NCBI GenBank assembly: GCA_020465985.1
Contig: JAANYP010000724.1
Span: 384,001-448,000 of the forward strand
Direction of reading: 5' to 3'
DNA: 64,000 nucleotides
Origin: Centrapalus pauciflorus
Lineage: Eukaryota > Streptophyta > Magnoliopsida > Asterales > Asteraceae
The notes under the pieces were generated by a model. It saw nothing but the letters and a program-made list of their open reading frames with translations, was not told where the DNA came from and ran no database searches. The position numbers and the translations under genes are program-made. How positions within the stretch are numbered: the stretch's first letter is position 1; each line of letters opens with the position of its first letter. Positions 18,982-30,943 of this stretch are shown in pieces.

Positions 18982-21972
18982 ATGGCAGTTCGCGCTTTTG
19001 TCCCAAAGCATAATATGGTCCTTAATCCAGATAATAATATCCCTGAGGCGCAGGGTTTTCGCGAAGTTTTGGACTTCCTAGCTGAGTCTAGGATTAGCTA
19101 TGCTTTGTATCATAACATTCCAATTGTAATTTCGTATGTACGCCAGTTTTATGATCATTTACAGGTGGACTGTACTGTCACCCCGACAGTTATCAGAACC
19201 AGAATCGCTGGCCAGCCTCTAGTCTTCTCAGCAGATATGTTGCGCCAAGTGCTACAGTTGGGTTCTCAAGAACAAGAAGATGGGCCTATTGACTTTCCAT
19301 TAAGTATTAGGCAGACTGCTTTTCTGAGAATGGGCTACAGTTTAGATGTGACAAAGTCGTCATACATGAAGAGTGGCCTGATTGGGCAATGGAGATTCTT
19401 GGTGCACGTATTCATGGTCTGTTTTGCGCCGAAGAAAGCTGGCTTTGATTACATAGTGTCAAAGATCCAATCTGGAGTTATTGCATTGGTATATAATCGG
19501 AAGTTCAGCTTTTCGCAGATGTTCTTCTCGGAGTTCGTTCATCAAATTACGGCTCCAGAAAGGGAAAGATTTTTGCTATATCCAAGATTTGTCATGATGT
19601 TGATAAGGCACTTTTTGCCAAATTTGCCACAATCAGATGACTCTTTGAGCGTGAATGTTATGGATAAACGCATCTTTGCTGACTGTTCCTCACATCGAGG
19701 AAGATTGGCTGTTCCGGTTGCGCGTCCATTGTTTGGAGCGATTGTGGATAGGGAATTTCACGCCCCGGAAGATGCCAACTGGGCAGGGGTCGCTGACATT
19801 CAACCACAGCAACAACAACAGCAACGTCTACAACAACAACAGCCGCGTGCTCAGCCGCGTGATCCAAGACGCCGACAAAGACCAGCCGCGAGTCAAATCC
19901 AGGCTTCCAGGCCTTCTACGAGCGAACAGCCCCAAGCACAGGAAGCAGGGCCTTCAAGTGCCATTCCTGAATCTGAGCAGATTGCTCAAACCTTGGAGGA
20001 AATATGGGCATCTGGTCCACATGCCAATGAAGATGTTGCAGCAGCGGTAGTGGATGAGCTGCTTAGTCCCCCAGTAGATACAGATGATGTATTTAGAGAT
20101 GTGGAGGAATACGAGCCAGAAGGGGCAGATGACGGATTAACATCCTCGGAATCCGACTCAGAATCCGCGGAAGTTCCGGCAGCTGCAGTTCCTGATATTC
20201 AAATTGGAACTTATGGTGCGAGATTGATTATAAATGAGGGTGGTTCGAGGAGGCGCGTGAACAGGGAATTGGAGGAGTCTGATTTTGAAGAAGAAGAAGT
20301 TCCTCAACTAGTGACAAGGCAACGGGCCAAACGTCACAGGTTCATGCAAGGATCATCTTCAGAACCTGTAGATCAACCAGAAATTCCACAACATCAAGAA
20401 CCTCAAACCACCATTCCACCACCACCACCACCACCTCAAGCTGAACCGTATATACCATCACCGTTCATTCCTACTCCTATACAGTCCATTCCATCTATCT
20501 CGACCACATACTCTGACAACCAAAGGTTTCTGCAGCTTAAAGCTCGCGTTGACTTCCAGAATGTCCAAATCTTAAGCCTAACAAAGGCGATCGGAGAAAT
20601 TCAGACTCATAATGCAAATCTTGATAAAGAAAATGCCGATTTGAAGAAGATTGTGGAGCAAGTCCAGGAAGAGAACGTAGAATTGAAAACTTTTGTTTGC
20701 GATCAGGCAGCTGAGATAAGGTCGATGCGCTCCCTAATTGAGCAGTTAATGAAAAATTTACAGGCTCAGGGGGAGACATCGTGCCGAGATCAGGAGGTGC
20801 AGAGAAGAGATGATCATGAAGGCGATGATCCCGGTGCGAATAAAGAGATTGAGTCTGTAGATTTTCCTGCAGCTCAAGTTACACAAGTTCAGGGGGAGCC
20901 TAGTCAAGGCGAAGGAGAAAGGGGTGAGGCCAGTTCATCTAAACAGCCTACAGACTTTGAGATCAGCGAGATGATTGAAGCGCTCATGGATCTCGATGAT
21001 GATCCACTGGATGTAGGTTTTGATAATGAAGATGAAGAGCTGGAGGAAGGGGAATTTGTGCCAGGGGAGATAGTAGACTGGCGGTCGGATGATGAAGTAC
21101 TTGCTGATGAGGATGATGAAGCTGACGAGATAGTTGTGCAGCAGAATCCTATCACTGATACTTACATGATTGATGGAAATAAAATTGTCGATGCAAATAT
21201 AGTTAATGTTGCATTGAATCCTCAGCCATCGACAGAAGAACCTGCAAGAGAGCTAACTAATGAAGAAAAACGAAAGCTATGGTTCAGGGCTGAAGAGAAA
21301 GATGCAGCAATTAAAAAGACAATGAGAGTTCCAGGTACTGGGAAGCTGTCTGAGCGAATTTTAAGCTGGTTCTTTGACAGAGATCTGCAGCTATTTATAA
21401 TAAAGAGAAAAGACGGGCTTCAGTACATGAGGCGAACTTTAAAAGCGTTCAACTCCCTGCCAAAAATCGAAATCACTGCGCTAGCTTGGAAAGATCTTAT
21501 AAACATTGGCAATGATCCCTACGCGAGCGTAATCGAAAGAATCATAAGAAAGGAAGGGATATCAAGGAAGTTCGAACGTTTGAATCCAAGGGTCGGGAGA
21601 AGAGTTGAGGATCCGTCACGTATTGATCCTCTAACTGGACGACCTTGGATGAGGATTCACTATAAGCCGGCTAGATGTCTTAGGAAGGTTCCTCTCAAGC
21701 CAATGCCACAAAATATTCTGAAGAATCTGAAGTGGTGGTATGCTGACACGGAAACTGGGGAAGCGGTTATGGAAGACTTAGAAGAAAATGTTATTCTTAG
21801 AGTCTATGACCCGCTTCACCTGGTAAACCTATCTAAAGAAGATCTGCAGATTTTGTATAATTGTAAGATTTCCAGTGACGCACATATGGATACTGAGGCT
21901 AGTAAGTATGAAAATGTGGTCAAGGTATGCGTCGAGAAAGGTCTGTATGCTGGTAGTGTTTTGAATCAATAA
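18982..21972 (+). CDS. Accessory ORF (aORF) of M, intact, 996 aa
   Basis: A single open frame starts right after a splice acceptor and ends 50 bp before the PPT. Residues about 25-215 are the conserved N-terminal domain: GFREVLDFLAESRISYAL, ISYVRQFY, LRQVLQL, then GQWRFLVHVFMVCFAPKKAG, YNRKFSFSQMFF and LLYPRFVMML. Next come a Gln-rich stretch (about 274-290), an Arg-rich patch (DPRRRQR, about 294) and a basic RQRAKRHRF near 446 that could be a nuclear signal. A polyproline run lies near 480, a coiled coil at about 513-597 and a very acidic segment at about 669-716. A C-terminal globular region (about 755-996) contains KLSERILSWFFDRDLQLFIIKRK and ALAWKDLINIGNDP. I see no signal peptide or membrane helix, unlike envelope-like ORFs. 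Shared architecture with S and N implies selection; function is unknown. Confidence 0.85.
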   Translation: MAVRAFVPKHNMVLNPDNNIPEAQGFREVLDFLAESRISYALYHNIPIVISYVRQFYDHLQVDCTVTPTVIRTRIAGQPLVFSADMLRQVLQLGSQEQEDGPIDFPLSIRQTAFLRMGYSLDVTKSSYMKSGLIGQWRFLVHVFMVCFAPKKAGFDYIVSKIQSGVIALVYNRKFSFSQMFFSEFVHQITAPERERFLLYPRFVMMLIRHFLPNLPQSDDSLSVNVMDKRIFADCSSHRGRLAVPVARPLFGAIVDREFHAPEDANWAGVADIQPQQQQQQRLQQQQPRAQPRDPRRRQRPAASQIQASRPSTSEQPQAQEAGPSSAIPESEQIAQTLEEIWASGPHANEDVAAAVVDELLSPPVDTDDVFRDVEEYEPEGADDGLTSSESDSESAEVPAAAVPDIQIGTYGARLIINEGGSRRRVNRELEESDFEEEEVPQLVTRQRAKRHRFMQGSSSEPVDQPEIPQHQEPQTTIPPPPPPPQAEPYIPSPFIPTPIQSIPSISTTYSDNQRFLQLKARVDFQNVQILSLTKAIGEIQTHNANLDKENADLKKIVEQVQEENVELKTFVCDQAAEIRSMRSLIEQLMKNLQAQGETSCRDQEVQRRDDHEGDDPGANKEIESVDFPAAQVTQVQGEPSQGEGERGEASSSKQPTDFEISEMIEALMDLDDDPLDVGFDNEDEELEEGEFVPGEIVDWRSDDEVLADEDDEADEIVVQQNPITDTYMIDGNKIVDANIVNVALNPQPSTEEPARELTNEEKRKLWFRAEEKDAAIKKTMRVPGTGKLSERILSWFFDRDLQLFIIKRKDGLQYMRRTLKAFNSLPKIEITALAWKDLINIGNDPYASVIERIIRKEGISRKFERLNPRVGRRVEDPSRIDPLTGRPWMRIHYKPARCLRKVPLKPMPQNILKNLKWWYADTETGEAVMEDLEENVILRVYDPLHLVNLSKEDLQILYNCKISSDAHMDTEASKYENVVKVCVEKGLYAGSVLNQ
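20767..20898 (+). other. PPT-like tracts inside M aORF
   Basis: CAGGGGGAG occurs at 20767-20775 and 20890-20898, both in frame (encoding Q-G-E), and resembles the true PPT core AAGGGGGAG at 22022-22030. These could prime internal plus-strand DNA synthesis; this is inference. Confidence 0.35.
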
Positions 21973-22020
21973 ATAAACAAAGTTCGTAAATCAAATGTGT
22001 AAATTATTAGAAGCTATCGT

Positions 22021-22032
22021 CAAGGGGGAGTC
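22021..22032 (+). promoter_or_regulatory. Polypurine tract of M
   Basis: CAAGGGGGAGTC lies directly before the TGTTGG start of the 3' LTR and is the expected plus-strand primer site. Confidence 0.85.
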
Positions 22033-22677
22033 TGTTGGTACATCCCGTGTGACGATAGCAGTCTAAGTGGTCTTACATTGTGATTTAGCATGTGTTTGCT
22101 ATAAATATATTATATATGATTGATGCTTATTAGAGTTTGTATGTTTGAACTTGATGTAACGTATTACAAGAAGTTCAAACATAAAGTTCAAAGATAAAAT
22201 CAATCATAAGGTAATATCATAAGTTTTATCACTTAAGAGTTTAAGTATTTTGGCTAGATTCGAATTACTTAAGGGAATACATTCGAATCTGAGATAGATT
22301 CGAATGAGACCTTAGATTCGAATGGGCTAGATTCGAGGATGTCAATATGGACAGACTCGAATGGGCCTTGGGCCAGATTCGAGTTTGGCCCACATCAGAC
22401 TCGAATCAGGGTCTATAATTAGGGATAGACTCGAATCATTAAGGGACTTTTTGCAGAATTCGTGAGGAATTAAGCAAGAGGCGATCTCGAGTTTATCAGC
22501 TAGGTGAGTGCCATTTCGGAGAGAATTAGTTCGTAGGATCGTTCGTGTGTCGTTCGTTCAGCGTCTAATAGTCTCCGTGTTCCGTTGGTTGAGAGTTGTC
22601 CGTCTAACCGTCAACGAAAATTCCGCACTCGTTCACGGATCCGCGTCTAGATAGATCTTGCAGTTGAAGACCTTACA
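22033..22677 (+). repeat. 3' LTR of M
   Basis: 645 bp. Compared with the 5' LTR it has one extra base near 22247 and three substitutions near 22555 and 22618-22619. Confidence 0.95.
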
Positions 22678-22844
22678 GTTTCCTTTAAATATTAGTTCAA
22701 GTTTGAGGAGTTTACACACTATACCCCTCAACTTCTAATTACAATAAATAAAATACAAAGGAAAGAAGTAACATTACACGGAATTAAATTAAGACTAACT
22801 ATTACAAAATAAGATGCCACATGATCGAAATTTATAATGTAACA
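22678..22844 (-). repeat. 3' LTR of N, proximal piece
   Basis: It begins with the second GTTTC copy and matches 50745-50904 up to TTTATAATGTAACA. This is the U3 start of N's minus-strand LTR. Confidence 0.85.
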
Positions 22845-22858
22845 ATCTCCCCCTTTTC
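22845..22858 (-). promoter_or_regulatory. Polypurine tract of N
   Basis: The minus strand reads AAAAGGGGGAGAT directly before the TGTTACATT start of N's 3' LTR. Confidence 0.75.
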
Positions 22859-22923
22859 GATCATGGTCGAGGATGACAGGCATGCTCTGCAAAATCTCGA
22901 AGGCCAAGGTTGACATCAAATAA

Positions 22924-25705
22924 TCAAATAACTTGCCCGGTGTGCAGCCTGTCATTGATACGTTCTACTGTACTAAGATGATCTTGAATCTGTTTGGGCT
23001 TCATTTTGAGTTCTGAAATTGTTTGAGCATCATTCGCTTGGATTCTCTTGTTAAGCTCTGCTCTTGCCAGACGAAGCGTGCCATCAGAGTAACAGGGTAG
23101 CTCCTCAAAGCGCATGAACCTTTTCTGTCCATTTTTATTCAGAATTATCACTCCTTGTAGACCTCCCATGAGAACTTTATATCTCTAAATATGATCTAAG
23201 CCAAAGAAGTCTTGACCTGAAGCCTTGAGACCGGCCTTGACCATAAAGCTCTCGATAGCCGTCTGGAAGTCTTTTAAGCACATAACTATGGATTGTCGTT
23301 TCATGCTTCTAGTCAATGCTGCCAGTGCAGTGATATGACTAATCTCCCATTCACTCTGTTTTTAAGCTTATCGTGCATTGTTTCGATGTCAATGGGGTTC
23401 ATGAATGTAATAGGGAGATGGATGTAATCTTTATGATCATTAACTTGGACCAATATTCTGATTTCGGTCTCTTTTCTCTCAGCATCATCTGATTGTATTC
23501 AGCTTAGGATGCATCACTGAGTTTCATCAATAAACGTATGTTGTACATGCCTGGATTCTTCCTGAAAACCATTTTAAATCTCTCTTCGAGATAAGGTTGT
23601 TGAAACTCTTCAGCAGTTAAGCTCATCAGGAATTCTTTCAGACCTTGTACGGGCAGCAGGCGGAAGCTTGAGCATTTGATAGACTCGACCCCGATGGTCG
23701 AGCCTCAGGGCATCTCTTTCATCGACTGAAAGGGAATGTATTTTTCCTTTTAAGTACCAGTTTACCCATTCCAGGTCATTTCTATTGTGAACCGGAGTTA
23801 CATCAAGCTCTGTTTCAAAACAGTCGACGATCCTTGGGTCTGATGTCTCGACAGGTTGGGAAGTTGGAATTTAGACTTCTGGGATGTTTTGGACTTGAGG
23901 GATTTGGGATGGTTCATAAGTGGCTTGTTGGCCAGAAGGTGTGGTAGCTGCTTTCAAAGTTGACATTATTTCATCTTGAGGCACATGAGTGGGGAAATTC
24001 AGGAAATCAAAGGATGATGATGATTTTTGTGGTGACTCTGGCTCAGGCTTGGGTGTTATTAATGGATCGTCTCGATCAATCTCAGAGTCTGAATCAAACA
24101 CTAAGAAGATTTTGACTTTGTCATAGGGTGGTTCAAACACTACCATTTTCAATGTCATGTCAACTTCTGTTGGTCCACCTGGAGCCCCTGCAACTTCTTC
24201 CCACTTTGTTTAGCTACCGCTCCTCCTATACATTTCCCCTTCAGGATGTATCCTGGGGCGTTTCTCCCCCTCAGGATGACCATGGTCCTCCTGGTCATCA
24301 TGCTTGCGTTTCAGGGATTCAGCCTGAGGTCTGTACGATGAATGCATATCTATAATTGCAGATTCATGTCGGTCCATTCTGTTGTTCATCTGTTCCTCTA
24401 CTCTTAGAACTAGCCTTTTGAGGCTTTCTATTTAATCAGAGAGAACTGCAATCTGCGCTTGGATGACTGCATTTGATTAGACTGAAGGGGTACCTGGTGG
24501 CAACTCCTGAGTTGCAACACCCCTCCCTTTCAAGAATGAGAGAAGAGCGGTATGTTGTTCCTATGAAGCCGCCTTGAGGGCGGCCAGGTCAGCACGGGAA
24601 ATAAAATCGGCGTCACGAAGAACTGTCGTTAGCATTGTAATCCCTTGATAGCCTGAAGCTGATTGCGTTTGAGTTGCAACTTCAGGTCTTCTTTCCATCC
24701 TCTCTGCCTCCCCAGTTGGGAGTGCAGATCCGGAAGTTATTGGAGACGCCACGGAGGCGTCTCTGATTTGGGGGGACACCACGGAGGTGTCATGCACTGT
24801 GATATGGGGTGGGGTGTCAGCTGTGATGAAATGATGTTCAATCACTGAGGGCGGCGTGTGACCTGTTTCAACATCACCTCTCTCCGAATGAGAGGGTGAT
24901 GGTGTATGTGTTAGCTCCCCGTGAAATGAAACAGGCTCCCTTTGAGGGGAACCTGAGTAGATGGTTGGGGTTTGTTCGACCACTAAACTAGTGGTATTTT
25001 GCGGGCTTGTCCGGCTGATTGGGTTTTGGACTCCATCAGATACTATACCGTCAGCCCTCAATGGGTCAGAAACGGTGCGTTTAGAGTCACCGGTCTCTGG
25101 CCTCTCGCCTTCATCTCCGACTCCCCGGAGCCAAAAATATGTGCAATATCCTCCTGAACTCCCTCTGCCTCACTCGTTCTTTGCTCACCTTTGGATTGGG
25201 TTGGCTCTGTCGGATCTGATAGAGCCTCATCCGGGTACATTCCCTGAAAGTAATCCCTTATCCGTTCCTGTGAATGATCATCGAGTCGTAGCATAGATAG
25301 CGGGATATTCATGACCGGTACTCTTGTAGTTTCCTTAAGGATTTTTACTATTTGTATGGCCACTGTCTTATACACATCTGCCTCTGGTCTCTCGTGGATA
25401 TCGTCGTCGTTGTCCATGGCGAATTGGATGAAGAGCTGAAGGAATTGTTGAAATGGAATGAACTTCCTTTCTCTTTTTGTTCCTCAATCTTGGACTGCTC
25501 TTTTGAGCTCCTCGAAAATGAATGCAGCATAGTCGAAGTGTCTATCATATGCGATGGTGGAAAATATCACGAGCACGTGAATGGAAGCCGAATCGTGGCC
25601 TGAGTTCTTTCCCGTGAAGCACTTGTTGATTACGTCAAAGAAGACCCTCCAGTAAGACTAGAGTTGCCTGGTCTTGAATTCAGATGGTTTTGTGAGGTTA
25701 CCATC
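22924..25705 (-). pseudogene. Accessory ORF of N, main part, broken
   Basis: Reading minus-strand frames from 25705 leftward gives YWRVFFDVINKCFTGKNSGHD, AYDRHFDYAAFIFEELKRAV (about 25650-25490) and an acidic, Thr/Pro/Ser-rich middle (24561-25417). Next comes DSDSEIDRDDPL with a Pro-rich tail (about 24060), then a C-terminal globular remnant ending LHTGQVI at 22924. The first motifs align with residues about 130-185 of the M aORF and with the S aORF. Stops and frameshifts are scattered. The expected residues between the first exon piece (33114-33197) and this point, about 100 aa, are missing at the X/Y insertion. A CTGAGGGGGAG tract lies at 24264-24274 on the minus strand. Confidence 0.6.
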
Positions 25706-27711
<2,006 letters not shown>

Positions 27712-28029
27712 ATTTACGCTATTGAGGTTGCTGACGGTAAGACACTTACGACAAATAATATAAATCGAGGATGCTACTTAGAAATAGTAGGCCAAATCAA
27801 TGAAATAAACTTGTTACCCGTCAAATTGGGGAGTTTTGATGTGGTTATAGGCATAGATTGGTTATCGAAAAACCGTGCGGAAATCGTGTGCAACAAGAAT
27901 ACGGTGTGCATACCCTTAGCAAATAAGAGGGTCTTTACCGTCCAAGGGGAAAGAAGAAATACCAGAGTAAGCATCATCTCCAGCATTAGGACCCTGAAGT
28001 GTCTACGAAGGGGGTGTCAAGTGATCTGA
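27712..28029 (+). pseudogene. pol: Protease remnant of X
   Basis: The frame opens in mid-protease with EVADGKTL, GQINEINLLPVKLGSFDVVIGIDWLSKNRAEIVCN and VQGERR. The N-terminal half with the catalytic Asp, and all of gag, are absent, having been deleted into the LTR. Confidence 0.65.
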
Positions 28030-28199
28030 GTCCACATAACGGAAAGGTAGCCAAAGGAGAAGCGGCTCGAAGATATTCCTGTTGTCTGTGATTACCCCAA
28101 TGTTTTTTTTTCCTGAAGATTTACCTAGACTCTCACCATCAAGACAAGTCAAATTCCAAATCGACTTAGTGTTAGGTGCTGCGCCAGTGACACGAGTAC

Positions 28200-30410
28200 C
28201 ATACCGATTAACCCCATCAGTACTGTAGGTATTGTTCAACCAGCTGCAGAAGCTCTTAGATCAAGGATTTATCAAACCAATCCTCACTTTAGGGAGCTCC
28301 AGTTTTTTTCGTAAAGAAGAAGGATGGAACCTTCAGAATGTGCATCGATTACCGAGAGCTAAATAAGCTAACCATAAAGAACTGGTATCCACTCCCAAGG
28401 ATCGATGACTTGTTTGACCAACTCCAAGGATCAAGCTTCTGTTCGAAGATCATCAGGTTAGAGTCCGCAAGGAATATATTCCGAAGACAACCTTCAGATC
28501 CCATTACGGTCATCATAAATTCCTAGTAATGTCGTTTGGATTAACCAATGCCCCAGCAGTATTGATGGACCTCATGAATCGGGTGTGCAAACCTTATTTA
28601 GACAAATTCGTGATTGTCTTCATGAATGACATCTTAATCTACTCACGAAACAAGAAGGAGCACGAGCAACATTTAAGACTGATTCTGGAGTTGTTGGAGA
28701 AAGAACAACTGTATGCCAAGCTTTCTAAGTGTGACTTTTGGCTAAGAGAGGTGAAATTCCTCGGTCACGTGATCAATAGTAAAGGTATCCAAGTCGACCC
28801 CGCTATCAAGAATTGGTCAACTCCTAGATACCCCAGATAGATATGTCAGTTTCTAGGACTTGCCCGTTATTATAGGCGATTTATCAAAAATTTCTCAAAG
28901 ATCGCCGGATCTTTAACAGAATTGACCCGAAAAGACATTATGTATGTTTGGGGCGAGGATCAGGAGACAACATTTCAGCTATTATAGCACAAACTGTGCA
29001 GCGCGCCTATATTGTCCTTACCCGAGGGAAGCGAGAATTTTGTATCTTACTGTGACGCTTCACCCAATGGGATAGGATGTGTGTTGATGTAGAAAGATAA
29101 GGTCATAGCTTATGCTTCACGAAAACTTAAGGTTCACGAGGTGAATTACATAATGCATGATTTAGAGCTGGGAGCAGTAGTCTTTGCCCTTAGGACTTGG
29201 AGACATTAGTTCTACTATACGAAGTGTACTGTATTCACGGACCATAAGAGCCTCCAACACATCTTGAACCAGATATAGTTGAATATGAGGTAGCGTCGTT
29301 GGATGGAACTATTAAGTGATTACGATTGTGAAATTCGTTATCACCCGGGGAAAGCTAATGTGGTTGCAGACGCTCTGAGCCGAAAGGAACGAGCTAAGCC
29401 GTTAAGAGTATGAGCCCTAGTTATGACCATTCAACCAAACCTTCCTTCCTTAATTCATGATGCACATGTAGAAGCTGTTAAGGAGAGAAATAGGAAAAGT
29501 GAAGCCCTGCAAGGAATGGATAAACAGTTTTGGAAAAGGGTTAATGGGTATCGATACTTCATGAATAGAGTCTGGTTACCCAGTTTTGGTGGAGTAAAAA
29601 AACTGGTTATGGATGAAAGGCACAAATCAAGATATGTCGTTCACCCCGGATCCGATAAAATGTATCATGACCTCAAGGAGCTATACTAGTGGCTTAACAT
29701 GAAGGCTGGCATTGCCACATATGTCAGCAAATGCTTAACATGCTCCAAAGTTAAGGCAGAACATCGAAAACCATCTAGTTTATTGCAACAACCAGAGATT
29801 CCCCAATGGAAGTAGGAACGGATATACACAGACTTCATAACGAAACTGCCGAAAACATCTGTGGGTATGATAGCATTTGGGTAATAGTCGACCGCCTAAC
29901 AAAATCCGCGCATTCTTACCAATCCAGGAGACCGATAAGAAGAATATGCTAGCTCAAATCTATCTCAAGGAAGTCATCTCTAAGCATGGAGTTCCTGTCT
30001 CAAACATTTCAGATAGAGACAGCAGATTCACATCCAGATTTTGGGAGTCATTACAGCAAGCTTTGGGTACAAACTTGGACATGAGTACCACATATCACCC
30101 TTAGACTGACAGTCAGAGTGAAAGAGCAATCCAGACCTTAGAAGATATGTTAAGAGCGTGTGTAATTAGTTGTGGAAAGAGTTGGGATACTCATTGCCGT
30201 TAGTGGAATTCTCGTACAACAACATCTATCACACAAGTCAGGTTGCTCCATTTGAGGCACTATACGGATAAAAGTGTCGATCACCCCTTTGCTGGGCCGA
30301 AGTCGGGGATAGTCAAGTCGTTGGCCCGGAAATCATACTTGAGAGCACCGAAAAGATAGTACAGATACGGAACCGACTAAAAGTTGCCCGCGATTGTCAA
30401 AAACGTTATG
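28200..30410 (+). pseudogene. pol: RT-RNaseH-integrase of X, broken
   Basis: RT motifs are MCIDYRELNKLTIKN, MSFGLTNAPAVLMDLMNRV and IVFMNDILIYSR, where the active-site FIDD has become FMND. LGLARYYRRFIKNFSKIA follows. RNase H has SYCDASPNGIGCVLM, FTDHKSLQHIL and YHPGKANVVADALSRKE. Integrase has an HHCC finger (HPGSDKMYHDL, CLTCSKVK), YTDFITKLPKT, ISDRDSRFTSRFW and QSERAIQTLEDMLR. PR-RT-RH-IN order is gypsy. At least eight stops occur, several at codons expected to be CAG or TGG, which fits transition-type decay. Confidence 0.75.
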
Positions 30411-30479
30411 AGGATGTAAGAAGAAGATCCCTTAAGTTCCAAGTGGGAGAAATAGTACTGATAAAAGTCTATCCATAGA

Positions 30480-30888
30480 AGGGCGTGATACGATTAGGGA
30501 AACGAGGGATACCGAATCCTCGTTACATTGGACCATTCAAAGTCTTAAAGAGAATTGGACTAGTGGCTTATCGTCTGGAGCTACCACCAAAGCTTATCAG
30601 CGTGCATAATACCTTCCACGTATCGAATATGAAGAACTGTTTGTCAGATGAAACACTTGTTATTCTCTTGGAAGAGATTCAGCTAAATGGTAAACTTCGC
30701 TCATCAAAGAGCCAGTAGAAATCATGGACGGTAAGGTTAAAGGATTGAAGCACAGTCGCATAACCATCGTTAAGGTCAGATGGAATTCTAGACGTGGACC
30801 AGAATTCACTTGGGAACGCAAAGACCAGTTTAAACAAAGATACCCTCACCTATTCTTAAGTAACAAGACCCTTGAGGAAAGAAGATAA
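30480..30888 (+). pseudogene. pol: Integrase C-terminus and chromodomain-like end of X
   Basis: GIPNPRYIGPFKVLKRIGLVAYRLELPPKL is the GPF/Y-type module. After a frameshift, EIMDGKVKGLKHSRI then VKVRWNSRRGPEFTWERKDQF resembles the chromodomain end of Tekay-type chromoviruses, which tether integration to heterochromatin. Lineage assignment is from family knowledge. Confidence 0.6.
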
Positions 30889-30910
30889 AATTTCGGGACG
30901 AAATTCCCTT

Positions 30911-30925
30911 AACAGGGGGAAACTG
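30911..30925 (+). promoter_or_regulatory. Polypurine tract of X
   Basis: ACAGGGGGAAAC sits immediately before TGTAACAACC, the LTR start of X. Confidence 0.65.
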
Positions 30926-30943
30926 TAACAACCGACACCAATT

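Larger units (their letters stand above)
9228..22677 (+). mobile_element. Young copia element M (13.45 kb) with accessory ORF
   Basis: LTRs 9228-9871 and 22033-22677 differ by three substitutions and one 1-bp indel over about 645 bp. The TSD GTTTC is at 9223-9227 and 22678-22682. Both LTRs start TGTTGG and end TTACA. Order is LTR, PBS, leader, gag, PR-IN-RT-RNaseH, a 2.2 kb spacer, accessory ORF, PPT, LTR. An ORF after pol and a very long gag resemble the SIRE lineage of copia. With a commonly used rate of 1.3e-8 substitutions per site per year, 3/644 gives about 0.2 million years. This is a rough figure. Confidence 0.92.

Noticed and set aside
18982..21972. Calling the M aORF an envelope-like protein or a cellular longin/synaptobrevin-type gene
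   Set aside because: No signal peptide, transmembrane helix or coat-like feature is visible, and it lies between the pol and PPT of a retrotransposon. Cellular labels on relatives are likely annotation carry-over.
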